The position numbers were made by a program, and so were the translations under genes. A stretch of 64,000 nucleotides of DNA, from NCBI GenBank assembly GCA_947034885.2, contig OX344751.2, forward strand, positions 45,909,082 through 45,973,081. The letters run 5' to 3'. This DNA comes from Thuidium tamariscinum (taxonomy: Eukaryota; Streptophyta; Bryopsida; Hypnales; Thuidiaceae). The notes beneath the pieces are model-generated. The model was not told the origin of the DNA and did no database searches. It saw nothing but the letters and a program-made list of their open reading frames with translations. Below, piece after piece: positions 11,901 through 26,083 of the stretch (the first letter of the stretch is position 1; each line of letters begins with the position of its first letter).

Positions 11901-14900
11901 TGGAAGGACTTCCAGAACTTATTTGAAATTCCCTCTAGAGCCTGAGATGCAAGATAGTGAATGAAGTGTAGGAAATGACTGACAGGAGGAGCTTGCACTC
12001 TGAAATTAAAACGAAGGTGAGTTCCTGCATTTCGAAATTGGTAATGGAATTAAATGAAATCACAAAGATAAGGAATTCCAGCCTTACCGAGGCTTCGCAC
12101 TAGTACACAGAAGATGCACTTTTTTCTGCTGAATTGCTCCTATGTGCCCCTCCTCTTCTGTTGGTATCCCTGAAATACCTTAGACCTGTGACGTCTCTGT
12201 CGTTTCGTACTTAAGAAATCGGAATAGATGGCATTTGGAATAATACCTACAGAGAGGCAAATCAATTTGTGAGGATTTGGTATGGAACGTCTAGGCAATG
12301 ACGTGATTCATTGAACTCTACAAATGCTAAAGAATATTACAATGGCATTAAATAAGGAAACACAAACGCCTATGGTTTTCATTGCAAGCTACCTGAATCC
12401 TAACGCTAAAAGTAAACTAAATAGTTGAAGACCTCCTGAAGTTTTTTAAATAATCACGGAAAAGGGTCATAGTATGGATGCAGAATAGGAGAAAGGACCA
12501 ATCCCCTCTTGGGACCATGATGGATCTCACTACCTCGGATTTCAACGAGCAATGACTTAGAACTAAGAGTCTTGCAGTACTTGTCACAGTGGAAAAGATA
12601 TTCCAAGTGTTTCGGGAAATGTCACTCCAAGGTAGCCGTATGTAAGCACCGACCTTCTGTTACTGAATTAGAGGAGCAGGAACGTGTAAATGACATATTA
12701 ATTTCAAGTGAGGACTTCACTTGAAGTTCGAACACATGTACTCTCTCATAATAATGCACAGACAGACTTCCATTTCGTTCGAATGGATGGCAAAACGAAC
12801 GTCATAGTCGCTGCAGGTATAAGAGAAACAAACCGTCATGAAGGTGGGGACAGTGTTAACGAAACCTGAGATAGCGAAATCACAGTTGGAAGAGTGGATG
12901 TGCAACGATGGCAACAAAAAATATGGAGGAAGAATTGACATACCTTGAAAGGTCGATTGAGACAGTGCGCTTCACGCGGCTACCTCTCCACTGATTAACT
13001 TCAAAGGAGAGTGCATGTCCTGTTGATGATGCTGTGTGGCACCATCTAAGAGGATTGCTTGCTTCCATCGCTGCGTTGTCATGAAACTGCTCTTCCACGC
13101 CCTTATTTGCTTGGTAATTGTAGGAAAATTGCCCACAAGTTCTGCAGTACAAGTACTTGAATGTCAGTAGAGAACAGTATGGCAAAAGTAACTTCCTCAG
13201 AAAAGAAGTGCAAAGTGACAATACAAGAGAATCACTTCCTATTGAAAGACCTGTGCGCGCCTCAGGGAAATTCGTGTGAGTTCGGCATTCACCTGGGTTC
13301 CTTGGTTGACTTCCGCTCTCCATGAATAATATGTGACCTCGGAAAAAAATTGTGACGGGAAGAACCCGTGTCGCAATGGACGCTTGCTGTGGAGGTTCTA
13401 ACATTCTGCGCCTCTCGAACTTAAGTGTCCATAAAGTGTTGCACTGCTAACACTATAACAAAACATGGTCAAAAATTTCTGTGCGGTTTTTTTCGACCAT
13501 GTTTTGTTATAGTGTAAGATTTCTAAAAATGTTAAGTGCAGTCGTGGTGTAGGCGGCTGCTCGTGTGTAGAAAGCGCAACTTGCAATTACATGTGAAGTA
13601 GGAGCCCTTCGAATGCACTCCCGAAATAGGTTTTCATTCTTCCATAGCGACCGCCTTCTACATTAATTACGAAGACAATGGAATTCCTGTCCAGAAATTA
13701 GGGTTTGTGGATGCCTGCATTAAGGCACAAACCCCGGAGCATTCCTTGTACGTGAGTAAAAATGGATGAAATCCGTCCAAAAGCGACGGCTTTGGGGACA
13801 AGTGCAGTACTTTTTACTTTCAGACGTTGCTAAACAAAATCTGCTTACACTCTACGTCCTAGTGCGGCAGCTCCCCCAGTTTCATTGTCGTGTTGCGAGT
13901 CAAGCAACATCCGAAGGATTCCGGCCGTGTCCACGCCCCATTCACCCATTGCCATCGTTTGTGTGGTGCTGCATATATGACTTGAATGATTCCCGAGCTT
14001 CAATTCGTTGGATGGAACATTCGCTATTCCAACTCGGTGCCTAAGCACGCCTATTGAAGCAGGATCTCACAACGCAGACGACGGAAAGGAAGACATTGAA
14101 CAGAAGAGGATGAGCATGACGCGGAGGGAAATAAGGAAGACATACAGATCGGAGACTTCCAAGCGGCCATTATCTACAGATTGGACGTTGTAGACAGAAT
14201 TGGGTGATTAGTATGCAGACAGTGTGTACACGTTTTCCCTGCAAAAGCGCAAGTCACTGACCGGGAAGAAAACGCCCAAAAGGTCGGAACTGATATAGGT
14301 AGAGAATCCGGGCTTGGGAAAAGTGGAGGGTCTTAAGCATCAAAGTGCAACACAGAAAAAAGAGAAGAGGGCGGCGAAGAGAACTCTGTAGGAGGGGCAG
14401 CATTCGAAGAGACGACTTTATTTCAACATAGCAGCTGCTTCTTCTGTAAGAGCCTTCCTTCACGAATTGCATTGTCTATGTAGTCCTGCTGAAAGAGAAC
14501 ATTTTCTGCCCAATATTAGGGAACACGAAGGGAAGCAACGATCTTGAAGTGAAGGCAAGAGGTATGTGTACTTCGAGTTCAAATAGTGATTCATTAAGCA
14601 ATTCTAGGGTTCATGAACCCTGTGACCTGTGTTGGTGGTGAGTGCATCGTGTCTCACTTTTCCCATAGTCAGTACAGCATAGATCTTAACGTCAGCTTCC
14701 GACATGAATAGTGCTACCAATTTCTGAAGTAGGTACCGTAAAAAAATGGTTCTAAGAGATCCCTCAGATTAGGCTACTGTGTCTGGAGCCGAGTACAGAG
14801 ATGGTTTGCATATTGCCATACTCTACTCCAAAGAGACCGGGTTTGGGACTCCATGTTTATGTTTTGTAGTCCAGGTTGTGAATGTCTCCAAATTGTGCGG

Positions 14901-16200
14901 GTGCGTATGAGCAACGCCCTTTGTGTACCGGAAATGATGTTCATTCATGTTATCTTATTATTGTATAGAGAGAGGGACGAATTCAAGCATCCGATTTTCA
15001 ATAGGAATTTCCCCTGAAATTGATGAAGTCCTCCAATGTTTTTTGACAATTTTTTGGTGAGTGATGATGGTGTTTTTTTTATTATTTGCCATGAACTCAT
15101 TACTATATCAGCGTCTTCTGCAGTGTCCTGTAGAATGCAGACTTCCGTAGAGAGAAAGTGAAACAGAGTAATGCAGGGATGGAAGGCAAAATCACAGTAG
15201 ACTGGATTCACTGCAAGCCAGTTTCCTTAGTTCGAAACAGGGCAAGGACTGACTTGCTTGTAATTAGGACTCCCATATGCGTATTGCACGTGTCATTGAC
15301 TTCACTTAGCCATGCAGTTTCCTTTTTATATGCAGATGTTTTGAGTAGGGGGCAGTCGTTATGAAACTGCTGTAGTGGACAACGTAGTGAATAGTGTGCA
15401 TGTCCGATTCTGGGTTTGTTTACTCGAACTTACGTAGACACTTCGTGCTGTTAGTTTTTTTTTTAATCCCCTTACAACTGGAAAAGTACAACTCCAGGCG
15501 GTGAGGACAGTTTGACAGTGCAAGGCATATTATTTCTCAAAACATGCATCTCCCGTTGAGAGAGAAGTTCTTCATTCAGGAATTAACAAAACGTGTGCAC
15601 ATGAAGTGAAGTAGGTGTTCCATGTTATACCGTACTGTGTGCTAGAAATGTTTACTTGAAGCAGTACTGACTAGGTTTGTATTTGTCTTCATCGTCGTCG
15701 ACATATAGAAGCGTAGGACCCATATACGTAGTTATTACACAGGAGATAGAAGACGTTACCATATGGGCATCCCGGAAAAAATTGAACCATTCCCACCTGG
15801 TAAATTCTTCTGTTCTCCTTGTGATTGGTTACTAAGAGTTCACCATGTGCCTAGAATGGTCAAATTCCTCCCACATGGTAACGTCTTCTACTTCCTTAGC
15901 TTTGTGTTATCCCTTTGTGAGCTGAAATAGAGGAGAACTGACTCATTTTGAAGACACAGACGCATCATTGGAAGAAATGGGAGGCAATTGGAGTGTATTC
16001 TTCTGCGCTAACTGTAGAAGGCAATTCAGATTATTTGTGAAGCTGCCTTGTTTGATTGCAGCGACTTGAGCATACTTGATTACGTTGTGGCAATGATTTC
16101 TTGGGTCAACGGATCTCATTCAGCTTTATATACTTTAGATATTGGAGAAGTGCCGTATGAACTGAAGCATCACTTGATTGGACTGCACTGATTCAGGGAT
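9000..16200. other. CACTA interior between the divergent Tnp2 and Transposase_24 genes; no supported gene
   Basis: About 7.2 kb of moderate GC, clearly richer than the AT-rich sequence after 20.7 kb. Open frames are all under 180 codons and show no family motif. The region must hold the 5' ends and promoters of two divergent transposon genes, and perhaps subterminal binding sites, but I could not define them. It contains the 64-bp CACTA MITE at 13451-13514. Confidence 0.5.
13451..13514. mobile_element. 64-bp miniature CACTA element
   Basis: The ends are CACTATAACAAAACATGGTC and its exact complement GACCATGTTTTGTTATAGTG, separated by about 24 bp. The 3-bp repeat TAA flanks it (13448-13450 and 13515-13517), the duplication length typical of CACTA elements. 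The sequence folds into a nearly complete hairpin and codes for nothing. Confidence 0.85.
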
Positions 16201-16208
16201 CCTTCACA

Positions 16209-19179
16209 ATGAGCGCGTCTGAAGAGAAGGAACGTGAGAAGCAGGGGTTCGAGCCTTGGAGTGGAAGTAAAAAGTCAAGAAGGAAACCAACATCAACAAA
16301 GAGAGTAGTGCCGCAGGATTATGCAAACCAAAATGAGTCCCTAATAGCAAGTACCCCTGGGCCCATGCATCCTTCACCAGGAATAAATAGGAATATGTTG
16401 CGGCCGTCCAGGAAGGAGAAGTCAAGAATGAAAAATGGAAATGGAAGCAGTAGGCGATCGGAAGGAGAAGGGACAATATTCATCAGCGAGAAGGAGTACC
16501 GCCAGCTTTTGAGTTTGAAACAGAAGTCAACGACAATGGAAACAAGAATTATCGATGACGGTGAATGTGGGTACACATGGATCTGGTTACGACGAAGTCC
16601 GTCCTGTATTGAATTTTGGGAGGTCATGCATGAGGTAATTAAGACGCAAGTAATGTGGAGTTAGGGGGTTTTGAATATCTGTTTAGCAAGCATTGTTAGG
16701 AAGTGGTGAATACTTTACCATTTTTATTGTTTTTTGACCCAGAAACTGTGAACTTTGGAGTTGTCAAACTAACTAGAAACTGCAGATGCGGAGGGAGTAG
16801 TTCTGCATGGACTCAAGTCCATGCTGAAGTGGGACTTGTCAACTTGAAATGAGAAGCCCTGCTTCTTACGACGAGGACCATTTCAAAGAAGGAACATCGT
16901 TAACATTCACAAGTTAAATTGTTTGTGCTCCATGGCAATTGTGGCAGGTGTTAATCATGGGGACTAGTATTTAGCCTAGAGTTGTATTATTTAAGGAGTT
17001 CAGGTTACCAGGAGTACTCCAGAAATACTATAGTTCTCACTTTGTATCCTTATGTATGTGGAACTTGTGAACTGGATTCAATAGGGAAAGACAGAGTTGA
17101 TGTGTAATAAGTTGTGGACACACTGTGCAATGGAAAACACAGGATCAGACGAAGTGGATCGCTTAGCCCAATCCAATGAAAGAAGGGCGGATGTCGAAGA
17201 TGTGGGACAATGTCAGGTGAAGCAGCTGCCAAGTTCATTGCAGTTGGTGCAAAAAAGTGATTTTGACACCCACAAACTCACACTTCAGAGGGATGAAGAC
17301 AACGTTCGTGCGGAAAAAAACCCGACAGATGAGTTTGGCACTATGCAGGATGGCTGCAAGAAGAGCAAGGAAAGACAGGCAGCGTCATCAAAACCGTCGA
17401 AGGATTATACATCCGACAGTGATTTCCAGTTGACCCCGAAGGTAATGGGACGTTTGATAATATGATGCAGGAACTACAGAGCAGTGCTTGAATTGGATGA
17501 CTGGTTCTTTCAATAAGAAGCCGAAATAGTATGGAAGTGGAGGTGTAATAATGTGGAGAACTTCGGAATTGTGAGGTGCTATGAGTGGCATTTCATGTGT
17601 AATTGAGTTTCTTTTTTCTTTATTGCCTGCTAACTCTGTAATCGATTGGCACAGAGACATGTAGCGGCAGGGCAAATTGCAGGAGGTTTATTGCATCGTA
17701 GCGTACAAAGTAATTCCACGAAACCAATGCAGGAAGTTGGAACTTCACATGCTCGGTTGCTTGACAGGCGTTCACAACAAGTGAGAGAAATCGGCAGTGA
17801 GAAGAGGCCACAGAGTTTGGCAGGGAAGGAACTATCATCGAACCAAACGGGGCTGCAGGGAGTACTCGTCCATCGTCGAAGTACAAAAAGAACAAGTAGT
17901 GAAGGGGGAAAACGTCCCTCCAATAAAAAAGTAGTTTTTCCATTTGAGGTGGTAGAGGAGGGCAGCTTAGACCTTGAGGAAGTGGGAGCGTCAACGCAAC
18001 AAGTATCACCCAGTCATACAGATGACGACTTTCAAGATGAAAGACCTCACGATTGTGGCAAGAGTGAGAGAATTAGGCAGTCGGTCTTCATAGAGTCAAA
18101 CACCAAAGCTAATAGGAAACAGAAGAAGGTTGACCAAGATTTAGCAATGCGGAGGAAGGAGACAGGAGGACAAAATCTATATAATGGTAAATGCCATTGG
18201 GTCTCCATATGGGGATGGCCTAGCGGCTTGGAGGGCGGAAGTGAACAAATTGTCTCGTGCGTTGGATCCTTCTATACGTGACATCCAACAGTAATCGCAT
18301 CAGAAAATTGAGATTCTGAAAAGGAGGCTAACCGACAAATTCGAGTATAGCGGTGTGATTTCCGATAAGTTTCTTTTACCTCTACTTGGTCAGGAAGTGT
18401 CCGCAAGAAGGAATGAATTGATGAATGCCATTAGGGCTGGAAAAGATCGTCCTCCTGGAGTGGATAAGGACGCATGGCACAAATTGGAATGTATATGCAC
18501 AAGTCCGAATTTCGAGAGGAAATCCGCGGCAATGCGGTATGCAAATGCATGTAGACAAAATGTGGGTCGAAGTGGACCTGGAGGGGAAATAGAAGTGCGT
18601 GATTCCCTCAAGCAGGCCCTATGCAGATCTCCTGACCCTGAGGAGGTTCAAGCGGAGATGACACGGGACAAGGGCTATGGAGGGAAAAAGAGGAAGACAA
18701 AGGCATTGGCAGTTTTTGAAAGCATAGAAGAAGGGCGTAGAGAATTCACTGGAAGGGGCGTTGTCTATAATACCCAGATTCCACAATACTTGCTGGAGAG
18801 AAAGCCGACCCACCTTGCACAGCACGATGGAGGAAGTGGTCGGGAAGAAGGAATGGAGTCATCGTCAGAGCAAGCGAACCTTATTAGGACAATGCTAGAT
18901 GAGATAGAGGTATTGAAGAAGAAGGTAGACAGCGGTCTATGTCAAGCAACTCCTATCCAAACGGGAGCTGCAACCCAGTCAATGCCAGTGACGACTCCAA
19001 AATCAACATCTACACATTTAACAGAGCAGGTGAGGTCATTCGAAAACTTCCGGCCGTTCAGTCATGTAGAAGTTCTTTCTAGTACAAGCGATGATGAGAC
19101 GTTGCCAATGTGTATGAGGAAGAGAACTTTAGTAAGCCTTTCAAAAGTTTTTCTCCGTTTTTGGCTAAATACAGTGTAA
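16209..19179 (+). pseudogene. Transposase_24 (Ptta/En/Spm TnpA-like) gene, decayed
   Basis: Plausible exons are 16209-~16570, 17143-17441 (after AAAACACAG, before GTAATG) and 17655 onward (after TTGGCACAG); boundaries are approximate. The final part matches the plant Transposase_24 family: RRLTDKFEYSG, NAIRAGKDRPPGVDKDAW, ERKSAAMRYANACRQNVG, GRSGPGGE, then CRSPDPEEVQAEMTRDKGYG. A coiled-coil-like tail (LDEIEVLKKKVD) follows. In CACTA elements this protein accompanies Tnp2 and is thought to bind element ends. A one-base frameshift near 18190 shifts the frame into NAIGSPYGDGLAAWRAEVN, and an ochre stop lies at 18292-18294, so it is probably dead. It is transcribed away from Tnp2. Confidence 0.75.
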
Positions 19180-20760
19180 TTTTTTTTTATTGAACTGGTG
19201 TATGTTGATCAGGCGTTGTAATGATGTAGCAAGTCAGTAGATAGTTTGTGATTGTTATTGTTGTATTGAGTATGAAGAGGACGATCAGAGCTTCGGGGCT
19301 GCTTTCCTTGAATTGTTTGTGAAAAAGAGTAGGAAATTTTGGTCAACGTGTGCGGAAGTGAGTCCATTGAAGTAGAATTTGGTGATGAACGCATGGAGAA
19401 CTGTGAGGTACACATAAATAAGAAAGTGTCAGTGTAGGTGTAGACGATGCAAGGAGGACACACTCATTTTTCTTAAGGTTTTGTGGGCATGTGGGACTTC
19501 TCAAGCACCGTAGAGGAAGGAAGTATTGTGTTTTGAGAAAGCAGTCGCTACTTTCTATTTATTCAATTACTACAGCAAATTAAATTAGGGAATTAAATTT
19601 TGAGCATGCCATCGCACAACTTGAGAGTAATGTAAAATGTGTTCGTGAAGGCCGAATGCATTTCATAGACTCCAACAGCGTTGTCCATAAGGAATCCGGC
19701 CATGTCCATGGATGACAGGAGCATGAACTATGTACTCCGTTTGTATATTGTGCGCAGGTCAGAACCAGAAGCGAAGTGTCCACTGAATCTGAGCCACACC
19801 GTGCTTGAAGAATTTGTGTAAAAGGTGTGAGTTGGACTAAATCAGTGGTGCGGGAGGGAGTGTGCATGGAAAGCAGTGTCTCGACCAAATACAAGAGACT
19901 GTCATTCAGTTAAATATGTAGGATGCTTCAGATGTCAATTTGTGAGAGATCCTCCGATATTGAAGTTCTCATAGAATGAGCACACGGAGGTAGTAGGAAA
20001 GAGTGTGTGTCTCATTTTCAAGAAGAAAAGTTTGTTTTGAAGTTCAGGAGTGTACTATAGAGCGTCAGCTAGTATAGAAGTAATATTGGTTGTCATTCTT
20101 CAAATGGATAGAGAGGAATGAGCTCAAAGCATGAGTTAACGACTGTGTTGACGAAGTTCAGGACGTGAGGCATTTGAAATGGAGATCAAGGAGTGCAGGT
20201 TACTGATGACAAGCTCTTTCAATTGGTCATTTCTCTTGTCCAGCTTCAGTTTTATTGCAGCATGTGACATCTCCACATCGATGGAATATGTCATTTGTGG
20301 TTGGGATATGTAATTATTGAATGAAATCTGATGAGAATTCAAGTATTCCAATCTATAATTGTATACTGCTATTTGCACAGAAATTGATTATTTTTACTGA
20401 GGGAAGCAGAATTTGAAGGTCAAAGTCATTGCACAGTATACTGGGGATGTCCTCAGTTCAAAGAGGGAAGCCACTTTTAACAAGCGGGATAAGTTTTTCA
20501 TGAATGCAGTAATTTCCAGGGAATTACCAAAATCCCACTGTAAATGTATGTAGAAAGACCAGCACAAGAATTTGGAAAAGAACAGTAGCAGCGAAAAGTG
20601 AAACCCTAATTCTAGTAATGGAAGTGAACCATAGCATCGGTTACAAGTGTCCGGCAATGGCATGAACTACTGGAATGCAGAAGAATTGAATTGAAATATC
20701 CTTCTGTGGATGTCGATGAGAAAAAATAACATTCATCTATCAACGTAGATCTGCCACGGT
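19180..20760. other. Probable 3' part of the CACTA element; right end not found
   Basis: GC stays moderate to about 20.75 kb and then drops sharply, so the element probably ends near there. I found no convincing terminal TAGTG with a CACTA-type repeat, and the partner left terminus lies outside the window. No gene is supported. Confidence 0.35.
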
Positions 20761-23700
20761 GGCCACTTTTGCCACATGGACTTGCCAAGCTGGCCTAAAA
20801 TCTACACAGAAGTGACAGAATGCTCTTGAATGTCTGTTGGAACCAAGAGTTCCTAACCAAGACAAGAGACCTACAGAATTCTCTTCAATTTGTCTACTTT
20901 TGAATATCATTTCTCTTGTAGTGTTGCATTCAGAAATGAATCCTATAAGCTACTTTTTCAAGAAGATGCTCAAGCTGCCCCAAAACAAGATTGTTCATAA
21001 CTTTCACATAACTAATCCAAATGGAATGAATCAGAGCTTCAAATCAATTATTGGAGTTATAGTACAAGACATATATAGGGAAAAATCAAGTAACACCTTG
21101 TTTCTTTTTCACCTCTAATAAATGAGTACCATGGATATTATAAAAGAATGAATTCTATCCAATTATGGTACAAGCATCCATATAAAAAAATATTTGGAAT
21201 ACAATATCTAATTGAACTTTAAAAAATCATAGTATTTTCATCAAAACTTATAAAATTACCATTTTAAGAAAAATCATAATTTCTAGTTTTCTATGAATCT
21301 TAGAAATAGTTTTATAAGTTGATTCTACATGAAATTATTCAAAATTGCTTACAATATTTAATAAAGGTGTTTCTAATTAAGACAAATTATATCAAATCTT
21401 GAATTAAATCAAGTACTATAATTATAGAGCAAAAGATATGGCACTAAAAGAATGAAAAGCATTTTGAAATCTCCAAATTTGTACAATTTTAGAAGATCAA
21501 ATTTCACATTTGTACATGCTTTCATCTTTCAACCTTCAACATCTTGCTTTTTTTAGATTAGGATATTTGCCATAGAAAGATCTTCATATTTTACTTTAGA
21601 ATCATTATATATTTTGTAAAACTATTGCATAATACAATCTAGTTACATTAGAAGAAATCTGAGGGCAATACAGGGCCATTTTGGGTCTGTTCCCGAAACG
21701 GCTCCCAATGTCGCTAATCACTGTCAGCCCAACTTTTATCGAAAAATAAATAAATAAATAAATAAAATTTTGGATCCTGAAATATGAAAATAAGTCCAAA
21801 AAAAAATTGAATTTTTTATTTATTACGTGGCAGTGTCCCGACCACGTAGGATTCAAGTTCACAAGGCAAAAACTATGTTCCCGCAGTCCGGGAACCCGCA
21901 GTCTCCTAATGCCTTCAAATTTCATCTAATGGTACATCCATCAATAATAATTTGATCTTCTACTAATTTAGGAATTATGTGAATTTATGAAATGCACTTA
22001 TACAATATTTTGCATTATTAAAGATTACATCAATACACTATGGAATACACTAAGAGTATATTCTCTTACAACAATTGGCATTTTTCAATTTTCATCTACT
22101 TTCATTCAATATTCATCCAAATTAGGATGAGGAGGGTCTTAGACCATTCAAACTCATGCATTAACTAACCCTTTAGTGATGGTGGTTGATTTGGGGGATA
22201 GGCGTATCGTAGAGGTATCTACAACCGATAAAATAAACACATCTAGACATGATTTGGGCAAGTGCAAGGCAAATCAAATATTTTCAGAGGTGCATTGACA
22301 AAAATGATGAAGATTGTAAAATTTTTGGTAATTTTATCTCTTGAATTGAAATTACTATGAATTTTGAAAGGCAAAAGTTGGGCTTGACCTATAACCAACA
22401 TTTGGAGTCATCCAATTTCCATCATTAAAGAATACTTTCCCATTAATTACTTCCTACATTTATGTTCACTTATGTGTCATTAATTTATTAGTCCAAGCCT
22501 TGAAAAAGTACAAAGACGCACATTCTAAGGAGAAAATAGAAATCCATTCCAATCTTGTTTGGAATAGGATTCCCTATTTATTATTGATAGGGTGTGTGTC
22601 AAGAATGAATATCTCTACTATAGTTCTTCAAGAAAGTGAATTTTGTGGTCACTTTAAGGATGTAATCTTAGATCAAACCGTATAAAATATTGCCATAAGG
22701 GAGATTCCTAAACCTAACAAAATATCAAACTCATCCAACCATACAAATTGCTATAAATAAAGTAGGTCTATAAATCAACCTTTTAAGGGCTAGAATTGAA
22801 TTTTGGGGAAGTAGAGCATCTTTAAATATTTTTCAATAAATTTTTCTCAAGAAGCAAGTAGAATAGGCATCTAACCCAAGTTGTTTCATATTTTTTGAAG
22901 CTTTTTGAAATTAGTTACAAATTTTTGAAGTTCACAAAAAATGGTCATTTGTGGTCATCAAAAGCAATACCCTTCTAAAATGTGCAGATTTGGAACATTG
23001 AAGAAAGCAAATGTACCTCTAAATCATGTTTGCTTTTAAAGCCTTGTTGGAATTTGAATTGTTTCCCTTAATCCTCAAACATCAATGACTTGAATGACCC
23101 TTTAGAATTTGTACGCTACATAAATTTCAATGCATAAGTTTATTTTGGGCATTCATGAGATTACAAAGAAACACTTATGCCTTGTCAAGACATCAAGATA
23201 CAAAAAAATCTCACAAATTGGTTGATATTTTTTCGAATTTTTGTTGAACACTTCCCATTTGAGGGTCCAGGCCATTTGAGTTTACAACCTCATAGCTAAT
23301 GCATTAAAGCTCCAATTCTCTTGAAATTGGTTTTGTTTGAAGCGCATGAAGACACTTTAATTGCATCACTCTTTGAGATTTTTGTGATCAAATGTATTTT
23401 GAGCAATATTAGACCAAGAGTGCAAAAATCAACCAAAAAGTAGTCAACTGGTCACTCAAGGGTTAAGTGAAAATAACTCTTTATTTATTTATTTATTATT
23501 ATTATTATTATCATTATTACTATTACTACTACTACAAATGGAAAACCCATTGATCTACAAGGAACCAAGGATACAAAAACCAAGCTATAACAGTTAGACA
23601 CCAAAAAGCACATTTTCAAGAAGGTGGAAGAAAAAAAATTGAGATGCAACTGACTAAACTAGCGATCACCATGCTTTTTGCTAGCAAATGAGACCATTGA

Positions 23701-25301
23701 TTTGACTAGTAATGACTAAAGACTATAACCAAACTTCATTGAAGTAATCCCATATCTCTTTGGCCTAATTAGGTCAATGTCATGCTTCTACTTGGGGTTT
23801 CATCTATGCTCCTCATCTCAAGACTTAAAGGGTTTCTAGTGATTGCAAGAAGTACTTCACATTTTTGACTCAAAAACACAAATTATAGCTATAGCATTGG
23901 CAATACAAAGCAATTTTACCAATATTATATGTTAGTAGTGCCCTTGTAGATTTAAACCATTGATTCAAGGCGCTTGTAGATCTAAACCATTGATTCAACA
24001 TTATGCAACACTATATAGTCCTTTAGATTGTTGTGAAGTATTGCAAAAGTCATTTGGGGGGAAAAATAGAAAAAAAGGGATTGGGGACCTTTTTATTTTA
24101 GTAATTTAAAAAATAATAATTTAAAAAAAAATCTATTTTGCTAGAGATTGTGCTTGCATTGCACCAAAGAGTTCTTATAGGAAAATTCTCCCTCTTTGTA
24201 GCTTTCTTGCAAAAGGTCACTTTGACTCCATGTACTCCAACTAACATGTTGCTATTTTGTAAAGGCTCATTGTCAATCCTTGTAATGTTAGAAGACCTCT
24301 AACATGTCAAATTTGTGATTTCTAATTTTCATTTTTGGATAAAAAATATATATAGGACTAAAAATGGCCAAGGTAGATACGCAACAGGGGAAAGGTTCAA
24401 ATAAAAAAACTAATTTGATAAAATTTGATAAAATTACTCAATACCTTCAACCATCACATGTATTTTTATTCCAAATTTGATGCCAAAAAAATAAAAGATG
24501 CAAAAATTATGACAAAAAAACCACTTACTTGAGGTGAAGGGGACAAAAAAAGGACAAGTGTTTTGTTTAGAATGTTAAGAAATATATTATATTATATTCA
24601 CTCTCCTAATATGATGAGAGAATATCAAGGGGATTACATAGAATTCTTTTGTCTAATAGGAGAAGAGTACTATTGATCATCTCTCTCATTTTGTATATAC
24701 TTCAACTTTCAATGTGAAGAGTATGTATTCTTATGGTGTACTTTGGTATTGCTATGGTTTGTGGTTTTTAGTTTAGTTTTCTATCTCAACATATTTCATT
24801 TAATTATTCTTTTCCTTAGTGTCTTTTGAATCACCATGTTTGCGTCGACCTATTGAGAGAAAATTCAATTGTATTGTTATAATATATCTAGTTTATCCAC
24901 AACAAAGAAGTAAACAATAAGGACCAAATTTCTTTCAAGGGAAGCGGGGATCTAAATATATAATGCTTGTAGGTGAATTTGTTGTAAAAGCTAATGAGCA
25001 CATGATCCCCTTGGACATGTATAAACTCTTCCCGTGTATAAACTTTTGTGGGATACACTTTCAAAAGATTTTTTTTATCTCAAATTTTCTAGTCCTGAAT
25101 ATCAAAGACAATACAATTACAATTACAATTTAGATATTGAAATTTGGGGCCCTATTCCATTTCACATCTATTTTCCTTTTCTTGTAAAAGAAAACCATGC
25201 ACTTCTCTAGTTTTTAATAAATTACTTTTCATTACTACTTTTATACATCTCTAGGTACAAGTCTCCAAAAAAGTTCTTTTGTTGACAAAGGATTGGTTTA
25301 C
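20761..25301. other. AT-rich intergenic DNA without recognisable genes
   Basis: Long A/T runs and only short random frames. A degraded microsatellite lies at 23481-23535. A small GC-richer island at 21660-21910 contains the inverted motif GTTCCCG/CGGGAAC but I could not assign it to an element. Confidence 0.5.
23481..23535. repeat. Compound microsatellite TTTA, then TTA, then TAC
   Basis: A run of TTTA repeats becomes TTA repeats and then ACT/TAC repeats, a typical compound simple repeat. Confidence 0.85.
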
Positions 25302-25567
25302 GGAGGATGCTAAATCCTCCATTCAAAGTGGGCTCCACAAGGTAAATTTTAGGTTCTCTAGGATAAAAGTGAAAAAAGGCCCCCTATTTTGGACTATGTC
25401 TAGGATATATTCTAGACCTCCTCTAGCTAATTTGAAGTCTATAAATGCAAATATGAAATCAAAATATGCAAAAGAAATTATTTGCAAAAAATAAGAAAAA
25501 TTTGCATTTTCCTCCAAAGTAAATGCACACTGCTGGGCCCACTTCAAATGGAGGATTTAGTGTCCTC
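25302..25567. mobile_element. Foldback MITE, 266 bp
   Basis: The left end GGAGGATGCTAAATCCTCC, followed by ATTCAAAGTGGGC, is mirrored by the right end GCCCACTTCAAATGGAGG, followed by ATTTAGTGTCCTCC. That makes terminal inverted repeats of about 32 bp with a few mismatches. No clear target duplication is seen (TAC on the left, TAG on the right), so the superfamily stays open. The 71-codon frame inside is not a gene. Confidence 0.7.
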
Positions 25568-26083
25568 CTAGTGTCGAAAAGAAAAAGAATCCCTTCATTG
25601 ATAATGTCCAATAGACTATTCTGAAGATGAATGCAATACCTCTACGTTCAGTCTACGTTCAGTTAAGACTAGCACAAAACATTTCTCAGAAGTAAAAAAT
25701 TTTGGATGAAAAAATAGAGTCTTCCTATGTTCAAGTACATATCTATGAACCAAGGTTGCCAACCTCTAAAATATCATTGTCTCCTCACGGGAGAAAATGG
25801 ATTCCAGGCAGCCTCCTCTTGTAAAAGTTCTTTCATTTGACTTTCCAGTTACACTCCATCTTAAGAGTACAGTATATCCGAATGCCGACTGAAGGTCCTC
25901 ATGAGACATGACGACGACGACAGCAGAGAAAACTAGGTCCAGATTAGAAAGCAAACTATCCAGCAAAGTACGCGAATCAAAAAGCAAGTCGGCAGATGCA
26001 GAAAATGACAAAGATGCATGAATCTCCCCACAGCCACCAAGAGACTACACACGAAGCAAATAATGACACTCAAGAAAGAATCC
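25568..26083. other. Downstream flank of the SRR1-like gene
   Basis: Moderate GC, presumably 3' untranslated and flanking sequence of the minus-strand SRR1-like gene. The 81-codon minus-strand frame (26011-25766) has no recognisable motif and most likely lies in this flank. Confidence 0.4.

Noticed and set aside
12880..13404. 174-codon minus-strand frame with CRTCG and a donor-like GTATGT near its end
   Set aside because: It is single, has no recognised family, lies in the CACTA interior, and its length is not surprising for this GC content. A captured exon cannot be excluded.
16240..16262. GGGGTTCGAGCC resembling a tRNA B box
   Set aside because: There is no cloverleaf around it and it lies within the Transposase_24-type coding exon.
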